A stretch of 64,000 nucleotides of DNA from Streblospio benedicti (Eukaryota > Annelida > Polychaeta > Spionida > Spionidae), in assembly GCA_019095985.1 (NCBI GenBank), contig CM032669.1:8415391-8479390 (forward strand). The letters run 5' to 3'. Position 1 is the first letter of the stretch; the number at the start of each line of letters is the position of its first letter. This document shows, in pieces, positions 11,393 to 22,937 of the stretch. The notes beneath the pieces were generated by a model. The model was not told the DNA's origin and made no database searches. It saw only the letters and a program-made list of their open reading frames with translations. Made by a program: the position numbers and the translations under genes.

Positions 11393-13797
11393 CAATGTCG
11401 TTTTACATGTTTTACAAGTTTATTTCATTGATTGCCAATCTCATTCGCAGAAACAATTTGTTTGAAATATAATATCTGTGCCTGCATGATAAACAATTCA
11501 TGTTTTTGATGCTTTAATAATCTGACAATATCCGCAAGTTTAGAGATGTAAAAATTGGCAATTGTCAAACATTTGGTGAGAAGTAATAACAGAACCAGTG
11601 AAGAGTTTCTATCCTGTTTATTGACTGACTACTCCAAGCCTTCTCCCAACTTATATAGCACCGATGCAATGCTGACTTTGCCAGTCCCCTCTGACTCAGC
11701 ACCGCATCATTACACAATGTTGTTTGCGACACTTCCACCCCCACCCCTCCAACTCCCCCAACTGCAAAATGCAAACATCAACATGTAGACCTTATTGATC
11801 TGCAAACTGTAGTTATGATGGCAATTATAACATGCAATGTATGAGCATATCATAGACCCAACAAATGCTATTAATTTCAACTGGCATGAGCCTTGAATAG
11901 ACCCAGCAATATAGTTACTCGCCAGGTAGCATCAACGTTGGATTGCAACAGTGGAACCCCTGTAACAAAACCACCTCATCAATCACCGATTGGTAGCAAT
12001 GCTGAGGGTGATCTGTTGGTTGCGGTCTCTTCGTAATGAAAAGTGTGGGATGCTGAAAAATATTCTCACTATAGAGGTGGTCTCTTTATAGAGGTGGTAA
12101 CAAGTGGATGTTATACTGTAGTAGGTACCCGCATGGCTAAACACGAGGCTGTGTTTTATTCATAGACTGGTTATTGGTGATTAGTAGCTCGATCATATCA
12201 AGCTCTGCGTATAGATAATGCACACAGCAAAAACTTTTTTTCCACACTCGCCACGCAGTGACTGGATCTAGTCTCAATAGATACGACTAGCTTATACCCG
12301 TGCGGACGAAAAATCAGTACCGGGCAATACAGTCAAGTGCTTTATGTTTCAAGTAAACATACATCACCTATCTCCCTGCCCATTATTCAACAACAAATTT
12401 GGCACAGCACTGGACTACAGCATCCGTTCTGTCCTGATACCCCACCCTTCGTCCGGTGGTCTAACAAAACCCATAGCTCATTCTGACAGCACCATACACA
12501 TAGTCATACATTCGCTATTAAGCACTGCGATTTAGGCAGAACCTCTCTATTAAGACCCCCACCCCCCACCCCACCCCCAAGGGCTGGCCAGTCTCAATTG
12601 GTTTTATAGAGAGGTAGTCTACGTTTCTATATTGAAGTCTGAAATAGTCTTTTTATGAAGAAGGCTTGGGACTGTCAACTGTGAGCAATTGTCTTTTTTA
12701 TAGAAGTCGTCTCTTTATAGAGGCGCACGTGGTCCCAATGAAAGGTTCTAAAGTACACATGGTGAATGGCAGTAATCTCTTACTGTTAGATGCATTGCCA
12801 CCCTAATATTTTCGCATTTGGCGTCTTTTTGAAGCCAATTGACACCATAATGGTGGCTATCATCTGAAATGTTCGTTATAAATTCGCTAATAGACAGGCA
12901 ACAACACCATTTGGGCATCAAAAATAGAAATTTGCACTGCTACCAAATACTATGAAATATATGCACTAGCCCTGTGCATATGCACCTGATTACGTTATGT
13001 TCAAAATTGATTTGGTAGCATTATTGACAATGGAAATTTCCTGATAATACAAACTATACAAACTTTGAGTATCTTATTCAATGAACAGAAATTTTGTGTC
13101 ACAGTTTCGTAAAAAAACTATTCCATATGAAACTGGATGAAACTGCGTCCAGAACGTTGATGAATAGAGATGGACTGAGAACAGAAACCTAATGTACCCC
13201 AACAATAACACTACATTTCTATCTTACAGTGAACAATACCATTGACACCATATGATATGTGTGTTCTATGTTGGTATCAAACGTTAATATCTACACTGTA
13301 TTTAAGCTGTCACAACAAAGTGAGTAATCTATCAAAATATATGCACTAGCCTCGAACGCTTAATTCATATACACCGACTACGTTATGTTCAAAATGGATT
13401 TGATAGCAAAATACATGATTTCCCCCTCGAATCATCATTATTGACAATGGAAATTATATAAGAATACAAACACTGAGTATCTTATTCAAGGAATAGAAAA
13501 ATCATGACACAAGTCCGTAATAAACTATTTCATATGAAACTTAAAGCCAAATTTTGATGTTTTAATTCGTAGCATATATAAACACTATGCACATACAGTG
13601 AGAGTGTGGAGGGGCGCTATCATCAGGATACGAACGATATGAGGGTGGAGAAATGAGACAAGCACACAGCAAACGATACAAACTGATGATGACCTTACTC
13701 CTCCATTTTGCTCAAATTTGATTGATTTTGTAAGATTTTTTGTTTGAAGTAGAACTTCTGAATTCCAATTACACTTGTACCTGTCCCCGAAATATAA

Positions 13798-13863
<66 letters not shown>

Positions 13864-13920
13864 AGTATTTATAGTTGATGTTGTGAATGCCGTTGTCGTC
13901 GTCTTTTTTGTTACTTCTAT
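11393..13920 (+). repeat. Tandem repeat unit 3 of 3 (about 2.53 kb)
   Basis: Same order as units 1 and 2, with about 150-180 extra bases near 11540-11720 (around AGTAATAACAGAACCAGTG) that the other units lack. MITE-like segments lie at about 11950-12122 and 12533-12755, and the CTG tract at 13799-13863. Homology stops shortly after the tract, near 13920. Confidence 0.85.
13799..13863 (+). repeat. CTG/CAG microsatellite, uninterrupted
   Basis: About 21 uninterrupted triplets at the end of tandem unit 3, the purest of the three tracts. Confidence 0.95.
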
Positions 13921-14510
13921 TGCTGCTGTTGTTTTAATTATATGGCTAACATGAGAATAGTTCAAACAAGGGCAGAAGTTTACATTCAGTGGGGAAACTG
14001 CCAATGACTGGTTATTGTGTTTGATGACATACAACCACGTTAACATACTAAAAGCTCAACCGACGATACAACATGCAAAGACGCCTAAGTTCCATTTTTC
14101 ATGACATTATAGCGCAGTGTTTTGCGCACTTTTCTCTACAGGATTTCGTCTGCTGTACAACGAGATTACTGAGGCCTTGAGGGGGGTGATAATAAGTATT
14201 AACACCTGCTTCTTAATGGAAAGGTCAAGTTGCAAAGGCCAAAAAACTACTCCTTTTGGGAACTTAATACGTTGCGATCCAGGTCATTATTACCTTAAGT
14301 TTGAAATAATTCAGCAAACACATTACAATCAAGTGTACTAACCCAGAAATATACATCTGATAATACGCATAAAACGTGAGTGAACGTACCGGGTACTAAC
14401 AGCTATGAGATCCAACACAGTGGTGTTTCTAGCTACACTCGTATTTAGTTGTACGATAATATATTAGAACTCCCCCTCCACATACACCCCAGTTCTGTGG
14501 CAATTGTATG
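13921..14510. other. Gene-free stretch
   Basis: No recognised repeat or coding region. The frame at 14117-14341 has no domain I know. Confidence 0.45.
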
Positions 14511-15223
14511 CACAAAAGAACCAAGTGATTATAACCCCTGGTTTTACTGGGTGTTCACATAGAAATCACACCAATAATAAGACCACCGAGAAACTCTGTC
14601 AAGAGACGACGTGTTCGTGGAGAGATTCTGTTGTAAGATAAACTTGTTGCACATTTTTTCTAATGCGTTTTCCCCATGTTTCCTTGCGGATACAAGTTTC
14701 TTCTCTCTGTCTCTCCTTTCTATGGCAAGCAAGCTCCTACCACTGTATTGACATAGCTGAAGCCATATCTTCCAGTTTGGTTATATCAAGTGGCCGTGAC
14801 GAGACTCGAACTCAAAACCCCAGGGTTGTGAGACAAGAATGATACCATCATCCCAAGCAGCGAGCAGTTAAAAGGTTACACGGCTGAACCGTTGTCTCTG
14901 TGACCCCCAGCCTTAGTCTGTTATCATCTAATCCCAAAGGTCGTGGGTTCAAATCCCACCTAAGGACGGACATTTTGGGAGGTTTCATTTCTCCACAGTT
15001 TAATGCTGTTGGAAGTTTTTCCTAATTTGTTTTCCCCACGAAGGCCTCGACTCCAAGCTTATAGCCCCGGAAACACCTTGCACCTACACAGACACACACG
15101 CAATCACTCACACTGACATAAAACACTCCTAAAGGCAAGCACCAACTACATTCTCAACAATGGCGCCCAAATCACTCAGCTATACACAAACGCTTGAGAA
15201 CACAACAATGGTAGCACAAGATC
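14511..15223 (+). repeat. Composite repeat with two opposed tRNA-like halves, copy 1
   Basis: About 95% alike by eye to 30112-30803. It contains a tRNA-like 3' half on the minus strand (box B-like GAGTTCGAGTCTCGTC, about 14795-14820) and another on the plus strand (GGTCGTGGGTTCAAATCCC, about 14938-14958). The two are separated by GTTAAAAGGTTACACGGCTG. The tail holds a run of ACAC/CACTCACACTGACATAAAACA. I read it as a tRNA-derived SINE dimer. It runs straight into the assembly gap at 15224. Confidence 0.65.
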
Positions 15224-15323
15224 NNNNNNNNNNNNNNNNNNNNNNNNNNNNNNNNNNNNNNNNNNNNNNNNNNNNNNNNNNNNNNNNNNNNNNNNNNNNN
15301 NNNNNNNNNNNNNNNNNNNNNNN
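15224..15323. other. Assembly gap 1 (100 N)
   Basis: Exactly 100 N, a conventional placeholder for a gap of unknown size. The left flank is the composite repeat also found next to gap 2. Confidence 0.99.
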
Positions 15324-15921
15324 GCTAAGGAGGGTGAAAAGGTATCTATTCGGGGGTAAAAGACCAGTCGAATGATGTATGGAAATGACCCCCCCCCCCC
15401 ACCCGCGACCGAGGGTAGCCCATTCTATATCATATAACAGAAGAGCAGAACAATCGACACTCACATCATGATCATTTGCAGAACTAGAAGTAATACAGGT
15501 TCATCATTGTCTTTACCCGGCCGTTGATAACGATCGGGGTGGTGTGTGTGTGTGTGGGGCGGCTGTTTAAGACACCTGCTTCACAACAGGCAGAGTACTT
15601 CCTCATAATAATTTCACTGGTATGTGGTAATCTTTGAACCTGATACGCAAAATTGCAAGTCATTTGCTGAGAATAAACAACACCTTGACTTTTGTCAAGA
15701 ATTTTCAAAACACAGTCAAAAGGATGAGATATTGCATGCCGTCGTCCAAGCACAATATAATGCACAAGCACCTTTGAAAAGGTACCACAGCAGAACAAGG
15801 CGGGTTTAATGAAAGAACAGACTGGTTCATTCGTGACATACAAGGTGGTGTTACCAAGAATTAGCATCCAGTGCTCATCAAACACGGAATATCATTAAAA
15901 ATTTTCATCACTTCAGAAGTT

Positions 15922-16866
15922 ATGGCTCAGGACTTTTGTTGCACCACATATTCATCGCAGAGAAACCTCAACAATGCCATACTAGATTACAGAGGAGGTC
16001 GACTCTCGCCTCTTCCCAATAGGCGGACCGTCAATGCGCAATGCACGGACTGTGGGAGCACGCCTGTCCACCTGGCAGCGGCATGCTGTCAATGGGACCT
16101 GCTACCTGTGCTCGTAGCTTGCAAGCCAAACCTTTGCATTGTGGATAGAAAAGGCCGAACCGCTCTTATCAGAGCCTGCGAGAACAGATGTCGTTATATA
16201 CCACCGGACAAGCTGGGTCTACTCATTACATCACAGAATATCGACACACAGGAAAACAGAGACGGGAGAACGGCTTTGCTCTACGCACTGCTCAACGGCC
16301 ACTTTCATTGCGTTGAAGTTCTGTTAGAACGTGGCGCTGACGTCACTATACGAGACGAATTCATGCAGAATGCTGTTCACATTGCCTGCAAAATGGGTGT
16401 TTCAGGCGACCTTCTGCAGCGTCTTCTCAATTCCGCGAGTGTGGACCTTAATTTGCAGGACGATGACGGAAACGCTCCTATTCACATCGCTTTAAAAGAT
16501 AAGCACAGCAGCGACAGGTTGGCAAAGAATTTAAGACCAGATTTGTCAATGCCTCTTGACATGATTTTAACTCCGGAAAATATAAACCTCCAAGACAGAG
16601 ACGGCAACTCGCCTCTTCATCTGGCACTAAAGGGGAGACATTTTGAAGATGCAAAATTTCTGCTTCGACACAGTGCTGACACGACATTACAAAATGGTGA
16701 AAAAATGACTGCCCTTCACGTGGCGTGTTGCGTGAACGCACCATTACAGCTCGTCGAAAAGATCATGTTAATAGAGAATATGAACATAAAAGACAATCGA
16801 GGTAACACTGCTCTGTTTTATTTTATTTTTTTTTTATTTTTATTTTTATTTTTATTTTTTTATTAT
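15922..16866 (+). CDS. Ankyrin-repeat protein, 3'-truncated coding region
   Basis: About 315 codons with seven ankyrin repeats and the start of an eighth. The repeats open at motifs GSTPVHLAAA, GRTALIRACE, GRTALLYALLNGH, QNAVHIACKMG, GNAPIHIALKD, GNSPLHLALKGRH and MTALHVACC, then GNTALF. Ankyrin repeats are protein-binding scaffolds, and no partner or catalytic domain is visible. I prefer the ATG at 15922 (MAQDFCC; G at +4) to the in-frame ATG at 15871, and an upstream exon is possible. At about 16815 the eighth repeat breaks off into a T/A-rich tract that supplies a phenylalanine-rich tail and the stop. The ankyrin part has balanced codon use and no stop over 890 bases. I infer a gene fragment, or an exon whose splice site was replaced by the T-rich insertion. 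Confidence 0.7.
16816..16866 (+). repeat. T-rich low-complexity tract
   Basis: TTTTA/TTTTTA reiterations directly after the last ankyrin codons. It could be the reversed poly(A) tail of a minus-strand retroposon, or simply a simple-sequence expansion. No target duplication was identified. Confidence 0.7.
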
Positions 16867-17466
16867 TAAAAAGATTAAGGAAATTACAGTCTAAAGGATT
16901 CATGTACATTTCAATGCTACTGCTTTGCCCTTGCTAATTTATACAATGTTCTTTGTATACTATATGTATTTTAATTCAGTCCTATTGCGTCAATTGTGAT
17001 ATTTTGACACACTTTATTTGCTTTATTAATTTGCCTAATTTAATGTCCAGTGTATAATGATATTTTGAATCTTAATTGTGTTACTTTATGCTTATTTTAT
17101 AATTTTAGAATAGCACGTTTTTCTATAGTGTCACAATCATTTACAAGCGGTCCCTTTAATCGCACAAAGAAGCAGCTCTTTGAAGATGTGTGGTCATACA
17201 TTCAGTTACACACTTGTGTTTATATAGATTATATGGTGCTTAGAAAAGGGACATAGAAAAGACCTATTGGTCTTATCAACGTTCTGCAATTATAACCAAC
17301 TAGAGATTAGGTTACATGTCCTGTGAGAGCACAATTGCTCAAGTGGTGGCCAATTATCAACGGTATCAAACAATGTATATAGTGTTATTGGTTTTATATT
17401 TGGCATATTTGAAATAAAATGATTACAAAATGCATGTCACACTTCCAAGAATGGTTGTTACTAGAC
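16867..17466. other. AT-rich stretch after the ankyrin region
   Basis: No continuation of the ankyrin repeats is visible. A splice-acceptor-like TTTTATAATTTTAG occurs near 17095-17108, but the frame after it shows no ankyrin motif. AATAAA near 17413 could be a poly(A) signal. Confidence 0.4.
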
Positions 17467-17630
17467 AATGTATACAGCAGAACCTCCAATTAAGACCACC
17501 TCTATATATTAATGAGACCACATATCCTTCAAAATGATGCCAATGGGAACCTTCATAAAGACCACCTCTACATTGAGACCCCTTTAAGTCAAAACCACAA
17601 GTGATCTTAATAAAGAGGTTCTACTGTATA
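17467..17630. mobile_element. MITE of the AGAACCTC...GAGGTTCT family
   Basis: The ends are near-inverted: ACAGCAGAACCTCCAATTAA on the left, and TTAATAAAGAGGTTCTACTG on the right. Between them are internal GACCACCTCTA / GAGACC segments that are also self-complementary. It has no coding capacity. Relatives occur in the tandem units (about 7648, 10013, 12533), at 22938-23072, 23768-24045, 35135-35242 and at about 39530 and 45815. It is non-autonomous, and the transposase source is not in the window. Confidence 0.7.
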
Positions 17631-18260
17631 TTGATGTTTGACAAATGTTGTGGAGCCACCATACACTTTTTACATCATCATGACCAAAGGAAATAGAGGG
17701 CGTACTGAAAATGTGATTGCAGCCACCTTTCACAGGTCGCAGAATCACAGGCATCACAGAGAAACTCTCGTTTTTTTATGCACACCATTTTCTCACCGCG
17801 ACCGTAACTGTGATGCGAATTTGGTACACTGCAACTGCGAAGTATTTTATGCACATGGGCCCTGACTAGCCATAATCATGATAAGCGTCATATATATATT
17901 TTTTTTCCGTTTGTCCAAAACAAAATAAAATTTAATAGCATTCACTTAAATTCTTATACAACAAATGTTATTAGATACAAACATCAATGTGTGTGTATTT
18001 TATATATATACCCACACAACTACATACACTGTACATACACATATACATAGTACATAACTCCCGTTGGAATACCAACTACATACATACATTTGACATCATA
18101 GATATATTATATAGTAAATAAATAGGCAGAATTTTTTCTTTTTTAAAAGCATAGGCAAAATCGAATATAGCGCCCCTGGTCAGGTTGCTTTGGATACTAA
18201 CATTCAGAAAAACAAAACAAAAAGACTTGTACGTAGAAAATGGAATATTATGGAACATAA
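17631..18260. other. Gene-free, AT-rich, with TA/CA simple sequence
   Basis: TATA- and ACATAC-rich simple sequence lies at about 17985-18060. Nothing else recognised. Confidence 0.45.
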
Positions 18261-18264
18261 ATGA

Positions 18265-18845
18265 AATTTTTAAAGAAAGTCTACTAAATCATACATTACT
18301 TGCCTCAACAATTCTGGTACATGATCAAAATATCTCATAAGTAGAAACCTGTCTTTTAGTTCTTTCCTTATGTACATATTAAGGTCATAGATATTATGTT
18401 CATTGCATTTATCAATTAGATATTTTTTTTTATATATGGCATAGCATATATAAGATATTACAGTATTTATTTCATGTTCATTTGATATTCCAAAAATTAT
18501 TTCTTTCAAAGTAATTTGAAATGAAAAAACGTTGATACTTGAGTCCATATATTGCTTGGTGCTCTACAATAAAATAATAGATGGCTAATGTCTTGTATAT
18601 TCCCACAGTATATGCAATCAGAATTAAGACTAATTTTCCATTTAAATAAGTTATATTTTGTTGGCAAGATATCATTCAACACTTTATAATTAAATTCTAG
18701 AATTTTCTATCAATTTGGTTCTTTAATTTATTATCATATATGTATGTCCATTCTACATCGGAGTTAGTTAAAAGAGCCCATTTTAGATTTGCTTTGGATT
18801 CTAATTGTATATCTTTTATTAAATTCAGTTTATTTTTGCATTTAT
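18265..18845 (-). mobile_element. LINE remnant: C-terminal zinc-knuckle region of a reverse transcriptase ORF
   Basis: Read on the minus strand from about 18845, the peptide pieces are VEWTYIYDNKLKNQ, then after a frameshift near 18700 VLNDILPTKYNLFKWKI. Next comes a C-x2-C...H-x4-C cluster (CIYCGN...SHLLFYC), then about 90 codons to a stop near 18270. This order (ILPT..LFKWKI, then a CCHC cluster) is the zf-RVT end of LINE ORF2 proteins, most like the L1/Tx1 group. The RT core is absent, so the element is 5'-truncated or cut by the neighbouring LINE piece at 18960. It has at least one frameshift. Confidence 0.6.
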
Positions 18846-18959
18846 GTATCTTATATTTGTGTTAGTATTAATTAATTATTTGTAGATCTAGTGTTTCACA
18901 TGTAATGCTTCATGTGCTTTATGAAATAAACGTTATTTTTTTCTCTCTCTCTATTGAAA

Positions 18960-19285
18960 AATCCAGGTAGTTTTCGTCTTCCTATCTTTTTTCTCTGGCA
19001 TCTTTTTTCTGGAATTTCAGAATTTTTTTAAAAGCCTGCTTTACTGGTGTTTCATCATTTAATCTGCATATGTGTCCTAACAGTCTCATTATTCTCACTT
19101 CTATGATTTGACTCCAGGGTGTTTGCATTGTCAAGCAGTAGAGATCTTTATTGCTGATTATTTTGGGGTATTGAAAATTTATTGCCATCCTGAGGAGTTT
19201 ACGATCGAAAGAGCCTATTGATTTAGTTAGTGTTGGTGTTAAGGTTCACAGAGTACAGTTATATAAAAATATGGATGATTCATAG
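18960..19285 (-). mobile_element. LINE remnant: C-terminal part of a second, different reverse transcriptase
   Basis: On the minus strand the pieces SIFLYNC (then one stop), TLTPTLTKSI, FDRKLLRMAI, SNKDLYCLT, PWSQIIEVRIMRLLGHICRL and TPVKQAFKKI match the SVLLYGCETWTLT...RMLR...NEELY...RRLRWLGHVLRL...TPARKAL order. That order ends many RTE-type and related LINE proteins. It has at least one in-frame stop, and the catalytic RT motifs are not present. It lies head-to-tail with the LINE piece at 18265-18845. Confidence 0.65.
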
Positions 19286-20071
19286 CAAATGAAATATCTT
19301 ACTTTTGTTTGAATGGATAAATATTTTGACTCAATGATTGTTTTTAGCTAGTAAATACACTGTGCCCTTAGGGCACATAGCCTCGGTCAACCAGACTATG
19401 TATTGCATATTGAAATGAGCGCCGCCATTACGGAGTCTGGTTGATCGAGACTATTAGGCACAGCGCCTGGAGACGCTACAACTGGAACCGGAAAGGGCAT
19501 TTAACGTTTCACGTGAATCCCAGTTACGTTAAACGTACCGCACAAGAAAAGGCTTGTGACAAGCAGTGTTGCGCGTTGGATAGAGAAGAGGTCATATTTT
19601 ATGAATATGTAGGTATTTAGCACTGTTAATGAATATTAATGATTTTGTAAGTGATAACATTGTGACAAATGTGACCTTCTCCCAAAGGAGGTTATTTTAA
19701 GTTAATAAAACGATAAACGATAAACGATAAACGTGTGGGTAACTTTTACAACAGCATATTCTAGACTAGGAATTGAATTTTTACTATTATTTGTATGCTT
19801 TGTAAGTTTTGGGAGATAATATCAATATTGAATTGATTACTAAGTTGTATTTGAGCCACAAACTTGCCCCTCAATTTGCCCATGTTTGTGGTCTCCCGGC
19901 TTTTTGGGGACAGATTTGTTCTTATCAATTTTTCCATAACACGTCCACAAAGCGTCCACCTACCATCTACCATAGTAGAGTATCCATCAAATTTTACAAA
20001 AACATTGACGTAAACATATATATTTACAATTTAGGCTTGCTCTTACTAACGGCTGCACTGGACAACAAAAC
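19286..20071. other. Region upstream of the TRIM37-like gene
   Basis: Around 19388-19460 a short inverted pair (GGTCAACCAGACT / AGTCTGGTTGATC) encloses CpG-bearing sequence with GCGCCGCCATTACGG. This could be a small MITE or an old promoter. A tandem ATAAACG run lies at about 19708-19733. I searched the frames for a RING finger, which TRIM37 proteins normally carry first, and saw none. Confidence 0.4.
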
Positions 20072-22045
20072 CATGGCTGAAGAAGTTACACAGGAGTTGG
20101 ACGCTCTAGCGCTTCGTTCGCCTTCATCAAGCCGTGATAATCCGTCTGATGACTCCACAGACACGGATCGTTGCAGTCAACACCATGAAAAGTTGGATGT
20201 ATTTTGCTGTACTTGCAGTATGTGTTTATGCCCTGCATGTGCTCTCTGTGGGGTGATACTCATTCAGGTCACACGTTAAAGCATATAGATGAAGTTTATC
20301 AAGAACATGTTTCAAGAATTAATGAAGAAGTAAATAAACTCAAGAGGCGTCGTGTGGAACTAATAAGTCGTGCTCAGGAAGTTGAGAAAAATGTTGAGAG
20401 TGTTATAAATGCGAAAGATGCACGTGTTCGAGAAATAAACAATGCTGTTGAATTGATGATTGCCAGACTAGAATCACAGTTAAACGGCAAAGTTCTCAAG
20501 TTAATGGGGCAAAGAAATCATGTTACTGGAGAGACAGAGTTGTTAGAACCGCTTTTACAAGAAGTTGAGCATCAGAAACGAGCCACTGCAAAGCAAGAAC
20601 TTATACACAAAAGTGGAGAACTTCTTGCAAGGTTTCACCAAGTAAATCGCAACCCGATATTAGCATTTGTAACTGCATCAGAGACAGCAGATTTTATTAG
20701 TGAAAGTGTACCACAATATGATTCCAGCACATTCGCAATGAACAATTTTAGTGACTTGCAACAGAGGGCTGATCCTGTGTACAGTCCAACTTTGCATGTT
20801 TCCGGCCGTAGCTGGAGACTTAAAGTTTATCCTGACGGTAATAGAGTTGTCAGGGGGAGCTATTTGTCTGTATTTCTAGAATTGTCTGCTGGACTTCCTA
20901 CAACATCAAAATATGAATATCGTGTTGAAATGGTTCATCAAGCCAGTAGAGATCCTAGCAAAAATATTGTTCGTGAGTTTGCCTCTGATTTTGAAGTAGG
21001 TGAATGTTGGGGATACAATCGATTCTTCAGATTAGATCTTCTGGCAAGTGAGGGATACCTCAACACTGATTCGGATAGACTAGTTTTACGGTTTCAAGTA
21101 CGACCACCTACATTCTTTCAGAAGTCCAGAGATCAGCAGTGGTATATCAATCTATTAGAGCGAAATCGAACACAATACATATCTCAAGTCAATGACTTGA
21201 AAGAAAGACTATTAATAGAATTATCTTATAATCTGCGACAAATGTCATCAGCTCCTCCCGATCTTGAACCACCATTACCGACTAGACAGCAACCACCATT
21301 ACCGACTCGACAGACTCAGCCTCACCCTACACCAATTCGGGTTGGCGATACCGTCTTTGAGGTAGAAGTAGCTCGTGTTGATAGTAGTTCTGAATCCAGT
21401 GATGACTTAAGTGAGGCAGATGATGCTCAAGAAGAATTGGAACAATTTAAGCCCCATACAGATAACAGCGGGGATGAAAACGACATAGCTGACGAAACTA
21501 TGTCAGGTGATAATGATGTAGAGAACATTCTGAATTGGCAAGACGAAGATGAAGGTGCTGTCGGTGGTGCAGCTGGAGCAGCAAGAGAGTCAACACTTGA
21601 TACATCTTTAGAGCAATTTCCTATTGACCAAAGTATGGTGGACGCTGATTGTATTACAATGTCAGACAAGATTCGGATGGTAGCTAGAATTATCCAATTA
21701 TATAAAAAAGCTGAACAAGAGACATTACGAAGACAGCAGGAATTGGCCAGCCGTACGGAGACAAGTAAAAATGAAGCAAGTAAACCACCTCACAGACCAC
21801 TTGAAGGAAATTCAAAGCCTGGAGCATCAATATGGTGTGTACCACCATGTTTTCAAAAAGTACCTAGTAGAATTTCTCCACGCATGCATTCCAATACACT
21901 TCCATCAGGTGAATCAACTGCCTCAAAAAACAACATTGTACAAACAAAGCCGAAGAAAGAGAAAGAAAATGATGATATCGATGAGGTTATTGATGAGGAT
22001 GATGATGATCCATACAACTTTCATGATCCAAAATTAACTGGTTAA
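20072..22045 (+). pseudogene. TRIM37: TRIM37-like B-box / coiled-coil / MATH coding region, intronless, with one frameshift
   Basis: Residue runs match animal TRIM37, a peroxisome- and centrosome-linked RING E3 ligase: AEEVTQELD, then a B-box (C-x2-H...C-x2-C...H-x2-H). Next come a coiled coil (about 20290-20640) and a MATH/TRAF domain at 20717-21143 with [45 protein letters not shown] and [12 protein letters not shown]. An acidic tail follows with [11 protein letters not shown], as in TRIM37. It reads from the ATG at 20072 to the stop at 22043-22045 except for one extra base near 20253, inside the B-box. The RING is missing, and the match begins right after where the RING would end. Total length is about 657 codons, against about 960 in vertebrates. 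The lack of introns suggests a 5'-truncated retrocopy. The otherwise open frame (over 590 codons) means it is young, selected, or that the frameshift is a sequencing error and the RING lies in an unseen exon. Confidence 0.8.
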
Positions 22046-22125
22046 CTTAGTTTAGTGACGTTTTGGAAGTTATTAACATTTTGTTTCATCTTGCTTTGAT
22101 TGTGTGCAAATATTCTCTGATTTTA

Positions 22126-22131
22126 AATAAA
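22126..22131 (+). promoter_or_regulatory. Candidate poly(A) signal AATAAA
   Basis: It lies 81 bases after the stop of the TRIM37-like frame. No genomic poly(A) run follows, so a retrocopy tail is not evident. Confidence 0.45.
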
Positions 22132-22937
22132 TATTTTCTTATGATAATAATTTTGTACTTGATTTATACTTAATGATACTTTTGATAATATATATACTAT
22201 ATGCTCATTGCAAATATTTATCCTAAGATTATCAAATACTAATACTTTGTTAGTTTTGCCGCATATTTAGTTAACCTGAGCGAAAGGATATTGTTCAAAA
22301 ATTGAACTTTCATTCAAACTTGTATGTATAAAATTTAGATCACCACGACAATAATAATTAATTGCAATATACAATTATACAATTATTAGTCTTAGACAGT
22401 CTCCTTAACAAGTTAGCTGCATTATCTGCTAAAGAAATCCCTCGTGAGCGTTGATTCAATGCCGCTGTTGTTTGGTGATGTCTGATTTCAAATTCAGTAC
22501 CTCCAAGCAGCTTCGGGATTTCGATTGGATGCATAAATCCTCTTTGAGGATCTAAACTCTCTCTTTTCTATCATGTTGCAATTCTGCAATTGATATGTAC
22601 TATGAAGATCAGAGAGAAGACAATTAGCTAACTGTGTCTTCTCGTTTGGATCCAGTAGAATTGTTACTCTTACCCCCATTCACCAATGAAAACCTAGATC
22701 TGCCCGGCTGGGCAATACACACTGGATACCCATGGATCGGTTCACTCTACCTTCCTTTTTTTATCACCCCAGCTTCCATTTGCGCCTGTGTTGGCTTTCA
22801 TGCCAGGCATAGGCTCAGTGCAAATCTCAGCATAATGCCATGCACACCATTATTGCTAATGTGGATGGGTTTTGTTTATCTGCAAGGCACTTTTGCAATA
22901 ATGTTTACGATAATGCATATTTCAGACAGTATTTAGA

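Noticed and set aside
8842-14046. Poly-alanine and poly-serine ORFs on the minus strand
   Set aside because: They are translations of the CTG/CAG tracts, and the surrounding frame is not kept between the three tandem units.
15160-15464. ORFs running through the N gap
   Set aside because: Most of the residues are unknown; they are artefacts of reading across N.
15484-15885. 133-codon minus-strand ORF before the ankyrin region
   Set aside because: No domain, and low-complexity Thr/His codons come from a GTGT run; there is no support from elsewhere.
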